NCBI RefSeq assembly: GCF_900186865.1
Contig: NZ_LT906480.1
Span: 1,754,001-1,818,000, forward strand
DNA from: Stenotrophomonas maltophilia
Lineage (GTDB): Bacteria; Pseudomonadota; Gammaproteobacteria; Xanthomonadales; Xanthomonadaceae
Direction of reading: 5' to 3'
Length of the DNA: 64,000 nucleotides
Shown here piece by piece: positions 60,547 to 64,000 of the stretch (positions are counted from its first letter, which is position 1; each line of letters opens with the position of its first letter). A model generated the notes under the pieces. The model saw only the letters and a program-made list of their open reading frames with translations, did no database searches and was not told the DNA's origin. The position numbers were made by a program, and so were the translations under genes.

Positions 60547-61068
60547 ATGAAGCCCTCCGTCTCCCGTCGATTCCAGGGGCGTACGCAGCAGCGCGGTGCG
60601 GTGCTGTACGTGGCTCTGATGCTGTTGATCCTGCTGTCGCTGATCGGCGTGGTCGGCATGCAGGTGGCGAGCATGCAGGAGCGCATGTCCTCCAACTACC
60701 GGGCCGCCAACGTGGCGTTCCAGGCCAGCGAGCGGGCGGTCCGTGACGCCGAGCGGTCGATCGAGGAGATCGACAACAATACCGGCGACGGCGGCTCGTT
60801 GAAGGCTGACGCCATCAAGCGCATCTGCGATGACGGCTTCGATCCCACCCGCTGGGTGGGAGAGCAGAAACTGTCGGCGGCGCCGGTGGTTAGCGTGCGC
60901 CGCATCGACGCCTGCATCCAGGGCGAATCGACGCTGGGCATGGGCACGCCGGAAAGCGAAGAGCCCACCCGCGTCTACCAGATCACCGCGTTCGGCTCCG
61001 ATCGCGATGCCGCCACCAGCAACGAGGGTACTTCCTCGGCGGCTGTCGACACTGTTTTCAAGCTTTGA
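60547..61068 (+). CDS. pilX: minor pilin PilX
   Basis: 173 residues. Prepilin-like site QQRG|AVLYVALMLLILLSLI; the +5 Glu is replaced by Val, as in most PilX/GspK proteins. It continues GVVGMQVASMQERMSSNYRA and ANVAFQASERAVRDAERSIE, the PilX family block. Expected at the pilus tip with PilW, PilV and PilY1. Three bases separate it from pilW and 11 from pilY1. Confidence 0.91.
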   Translation: MKPSVSRRFQGRTQQRGAVLYVALMLLILLSLIGVVGMQVASMQERMSSNYRAANVAFQASERAVRDAERSIEEIDNNTGDGGSLKADAIKRICDDGFDPTRWVGEQKLSAAPVVSVRRIDACIQGESTLGMGTPESEEPTRVYQITAFGSDRDAATSNEGTSSAAVDTVFKL

Positions 61069-61079
61069 GGAACGCGGTC

Positions 61080-64000
61080 ATGGCGACCCGAAAGATCAAG
61101 ATCCTGGCCGGCTCCGGGCTGTTGCTGGCGGTGGCTGGCGGCACCTGGCTTGCGATGAACCTGTTCGCCGCGCAGGCGCAGGGCACATTGTCGCAGCACC
61201 CGATGAACCTGAAGGTCTCCGCGCCGCCGTCATTCATCATGGCGGTGGACGATTCGGGTTCGATGACCTTCCAGACCCAGTTCCCGGGGCAGGACGGAAC
61301 GGCGTGCTGGCACTACGGGAGGAAGAGTTTCTTCCGGTCGGCCGGTGTTCTCAACACGCCCGATGACGTACTCCCCACCTATGATCGGTGGGGCAATGCC
61401 ATCCAGACCGGCGAATGCAGCTATTTCTACGTGTTGCCGGGCGCCCGGATCAACAACTACAACGGCATCCCCGCTCTGGATGTCTTCGGGTTCGCACGAT
61501 CAGCGGCCTACAATCCAACCTACTACGACCCCGCAATCAAGTACGAGCCCTGGTTGCGGATCGTAAATGAAGAGGTGCAGTCGTATCCGGACGCGAGCAC
61601 GTCGGCCACCCTCATCGATCCTCGTGAGACAGATACACTCGCGATCGCCAGCAGCTATCTGGGTACTTCGTCCTGGGACGTCCAGAGGATGCAGGAAGGG
61701 ATGACGGTACCGGCCGGGCAGTCCTACAGGACTGCAAGCAGGGCCAATGGTAATTTTGGCAACGAGAACGCCAATACGAGAGGCACGACCTGGAGCTCGG
61801 CGGGCTATGCGTCGCTGCGCTATGTGCCCGCAACGTTCTACATGCCGTACACCAGCGATGGTGACGCCTATCCGCAGTTGCCAGGCACTGCCAATGCGTA
61901 TGCAGGTATCCAGCGAACCAAGGTCACCGGCGCCTGCGGTTCCGGATGTGACATGTGGAAGTACGTCATCGGGACCGGTGATGCTGCCGCATTGCAGAAC
62001 TTCGCCAACTGGTACTCGTACTACGGTAACCGCAACCGGGCGATGATCGCCGGCATGACGCGCGCATTGAATGTCAATGACATGTATGTCGGGTATTTCC
62101 GGATCAACGATTTCCAGAATTACAACAGTTCGACAGACTCCAACAAACGGCTTGCGATCCGGGACATGAGCGTGATCGGGCAGAAGTCCGCGCTCTACAG
62201 CAGCATGATCGCGCTGACGGCCAGTGGTGGCACGCCGAATCGACATGCCGTCAACGCTGCGGGCCTGCAGTTCATGCGGACCGATGACAATGCCCCCATC
62301 AAGCTGTCCTGCCAGAAGAATGCGGTGATGCTGTTCACCGACGGCTACAGCAACAATGGCAACAACCTTTCGTCATCCCTCGCACCTGCCCCGGGCAACG
62401 TGGACGGGGACATGGGGACTCCCTTCTCGGATGGCAATTCCAACACCATGGGTGATATTGCCGCGTACTACTACGTGAACCCGTTGCGAACCGATGATCG
62501 GATGCCCCGGGGACAAGTGCCAGTGCCGGAGCAATGTGCGACCAGCACTGACAAGTCGCTGGACTGCAAGAAGGACCTGCATATCAACTTCTACGGGATC
62601 ACGCTGGGCGCGCGTGGCAATCTGTTCGATCCGAACAAGCAACAGAACCCGTATACCGATTCGGCGGTCTACAGCAACTGGCCAAGTCGCCAGAACGACA
62701 ACCCCAGCACCGTGGATGACATCTGGCACGCCGCGACCAATACCCGCGGTGAGTACATCAACGCGCGTACTCCGGCAGACATCACCACGGCCATGCGCCG
62801 GGTGCTCTCGTCGGTCACCTCCGGGCCAGCGCCTTCGGGCAGCCAGGGCCTGACCGGCGCGCGTATCGGTACCGGGTCGCTGGCGGTCACGCCCCAGTTC
62901 GAAGTGGCCAACGAGGAAACCGATTGGTTCAGCCGCCTGAAGGCATCCAAGCTTGCGGTGAACGACAAGACGCAGCAGACCGAGTACACGCAGGTGTGGG
63001 AAGCGGCCGAGAAACTGGGCGCGCAGCGTTCGCGCACCATCGTCGCCACCAAGGGCAATGCTGCAGTTGACTTCAGCAGCACCAACATCGCCTTCACCGA
63101 TCTCTGCAACAAGGACGAGAAGCAGTATCCGGGTATTGCGCGCTGTTCTGCGACCGAGGCTGAAAAGCTGGGCGGCGACATCGCCACGGCCATGGCTTAT
63201 CTGCGCGGCGACGCATCACGCGAAGTGCGCAACTCGGGGGGCATCTATCGCACCCGTACCACCGTGCTGGGTGACATCGTCAATTCCAGCCCGGTGATCA
63301 GTTCGCCCCGCGACGACTATGGCTACCAGCGCATCAGCACCGCGATGGCGACTTCGTATGCGACGTACCTGACCCGCAAGCGCAACAATGGCCGCTACAT
63401 GGTCTATGTCGGTGCCAATGACGGCATGCTGCATGCCTTCGACGGTGGCATGAACGGCAACGGCGTGAGTGACAGTGCCGGAGGCAGCGAGACCTTCGCC
63501 TACATCCCTGGAACCGCGCTGGGGCACATGGCCAACCTGCTGTATCCCTACGTGGCGGCCAACAAGTCCGACCAGCGCTTCCGTCATCGCTACTACGTGG
63601 ATGGACCGATCGCGGTGGCGGACGCGCAGATCGGTGGCAACTGGGCCACGGCACTGGTCGGTACGGCCGGCGCCGGTGGGCGCTCGGTGTTCGCGCTGGA
63701 TGTAACCACGCCGTCCAGCTTCGGCACCGGCAATCGCCTGTGGGAAATCAGTGACGTGACGCCGGGGCTCGACAGCACCATCAAGGCGAACATCGGCCAT
63801 GTCCTTGGCAAGCCGGTGATCGTGCCGGTGAAGGAAGGGACCGGGGTGGCGTGGAAAGCGATCTTCGGCAACGGTTACAACAGCCTCAGCCGCAAGGCCG
63901 TGCTGTTCGTGGTCGACCTGGGATCGGGCGCGGTGCGGATGATCACTGCTACCGAGGCCGCAGCAACCGCACCCGCCGGTGACAATGGCCTGGGCAACAT
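61080..64000 (+). CDS. pilY1: PilY1 pilus-tip adhesin (3' end outside window)
   Basis: The frame starts at ATG 61080, preceded by GAGGAACGC, and is open to the window end (about 973 residues seen). Signal sequence (LAGSGLLLAVAGGTWLAMNL). N-terminal von Willebrand A-like domain with MIDAS AVDDSGSMTFQ (residues ~57-67) and LFTDGYSNNG later. The C-terminal PilC/PilY1 beta-propeller begins with VLGDIVNSSPVISSPRDDYG and YVGANDGMLHAFDGGMN. In the family this protein sits at the pilus tip, acts in adhesion and mechanosensing and needs calcium. The VWA part is clearly lower in G+C than its surroundings. The rest of the operon (pilE) should follow. Confidence 0.92.
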   Translation, partial: MATRKIKILAGSGLLLAVAGGTWLAMNLFAAQAQGTLSQHPMNLKVSAPPSFIMAVDDSGSMTFQTQFPGQDGTACWHYGRKSFFRSAGVLNTPDDVLPTYDRWGNAIQTGECSYFYVLPGARINNYNGIPALDVFGFARSAAYNPTYYDPAIKYEPWLRIVNEEVQSYPDASTSATLIDPRETDTLAIASSYLGTSSWDVQRMQEGMTVPAGQSYRTASRANGNFGNENANTRGTTWSSAGYASLRYVPATFYMPYTSDGDAYPQLPGTANAYAGIQRTKVTGACGSGCDMWKYVIGTGDAAALQNFANWYSYYGNRNRAMIAGMTRALNVNDMYVGYFRINDFQNYNSSTDSNKRLAIRDMSVIGQKSALYSSMIALTASGGTPNRHAVNAAGLQFMRTDDNAPIKLSCQKNAVMLFTDGYSNNGNNLSSSLAPAPGNVDGDMGTPFSDGNSNTMGDIAAYYYVNPLRTDDRMPRGQVPVPEQCATSTDKSLDCKKDLHINFYGITLGARGNLFDPNKQQNPYTDSAVYSNWPSRQNDNPSTVDDIWHAATNTRGEYINARTPADITTAMRRVLSSVTSGPAPSGSQGLTGARIGTGSLAVTPQFEVANEETDWFSRLKASKLAVNDKTQQTEYTQVWEAAEKLGAQRSRTIVATKGNAAVDFSSTNIAFTDLCNKDEKQYPGIARCSATEAEKLGGDIATAMAYLRGDASREVRNSGGIYRTRTTVLGDIVNSSPVISSPRDDYGYQRISTAMATSYATYLTRKRNNGRYMVYVGANDGMLHAFDGGMNGNGVSDSAGGSETFAYIPGTALGHMANLLYPYVAANKSDQRFRHRYYVDGPIAVADAQIGGNWATALVGTAGAGGRSVFALDVTTPSSFGTGNRLWEISDVTPGLDSTIKANIGHVLGKPVIVPVKEGTGVAWKAIFGNGYNSLSRKAVLFVVDLGSGAVRMITATEAAATAPAGDNGLGN

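Noticed and set aside
60547..61068. PilX as a broken pilin because Glu +5 is missing
   Set aside because: Absence of Glu +5 is common in PilX/GspK-type minor pilins, and the rest of the protein is intact.

Overview
The window is a contiguous stretch of a high-GC gammaproteobacterial chromosome that best fits the genus Stenotrophomonas (Xanthomonadaceae). The reasons are the gene content and order (Oar-type TonB-dependent receptor, petABC-sspA-sspB, grxD next to sodB, a fimT-pilV-pilW-pilX-pilY1 pilus cluster) and many short hairpins that begin with GTAG and pair with CTAC, the hallmark of the SMAG/GTAG REP elements of S. maltophilia. No rRNA, tRNA, insertion sequence, prophage or CRISPR array was seen.

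Layout. 1-5 kb: end of rlmKL, a Fur-box-preceded membrane operon (DUF3649, PepSY, DUF3325) and a DUF445 protein. 5-27.4 kb: a polyamine-use region. It holds an omega-amino-acid transaminase (bauA-like), puuC, puuB, puuD, puuA, potF, potGHI and a Sad/YneI-type succinate-semialdehyde dehydrogenase. Together these can import putrescine, glutamylate it, oxidise it to gamma-glutamyl-GABA, release GABA and feed succinate semialdehyde to the TCA cycle. The region is interrupted by an unrelated block (MFS transporter, bacteriohemerythrin, REC-REC-GGDEF protein, two tandem MASE1 sensor-like proteins) and by a flavin oxidoreductase between potF and potG.

27.5-39.3 kb: CorA-type transporter, then an envelope/RNA block on the minus strand (miaB ... 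ybeZ, ybeY, three hypothetical genes, corC and a DUF4105/Lnb_N protein). It is split by a plus-strand lipoprotein-MFP/ABC-2 exporter. The intergenic region between ybeZ and the exporter carries a 45-bp composite of TCCACA boxes repeated twice, 212 bp apart, the most unusual regulatory-looking signal in the window.

39.4-53 kb: housekeeping genes: a glutathione S-transferase with a divergent WYL-type regulator, a lytic transglycosylase, petABC (cytochrome bc1), sspAB, nadC, purEK, sodB, grxD and an SDR protein lacking its catalytic lysine. 53.1-58.2 kb: a large Oar-like TonB-dependent receptor with a strong terminator, a candidate small RNA or attenuated leader, and ppnN. 58.3-64 kb: minor pilin operon ending in pilY1, which runs off the window.

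Limits: all calls are from reading the sequence; no database search, folding or promoter prediction was run. Start codons were chosen by family alignment from memory, overlap with the upstream gene, or a visible Shine-Dalgarno sequence, and alternatives are given.
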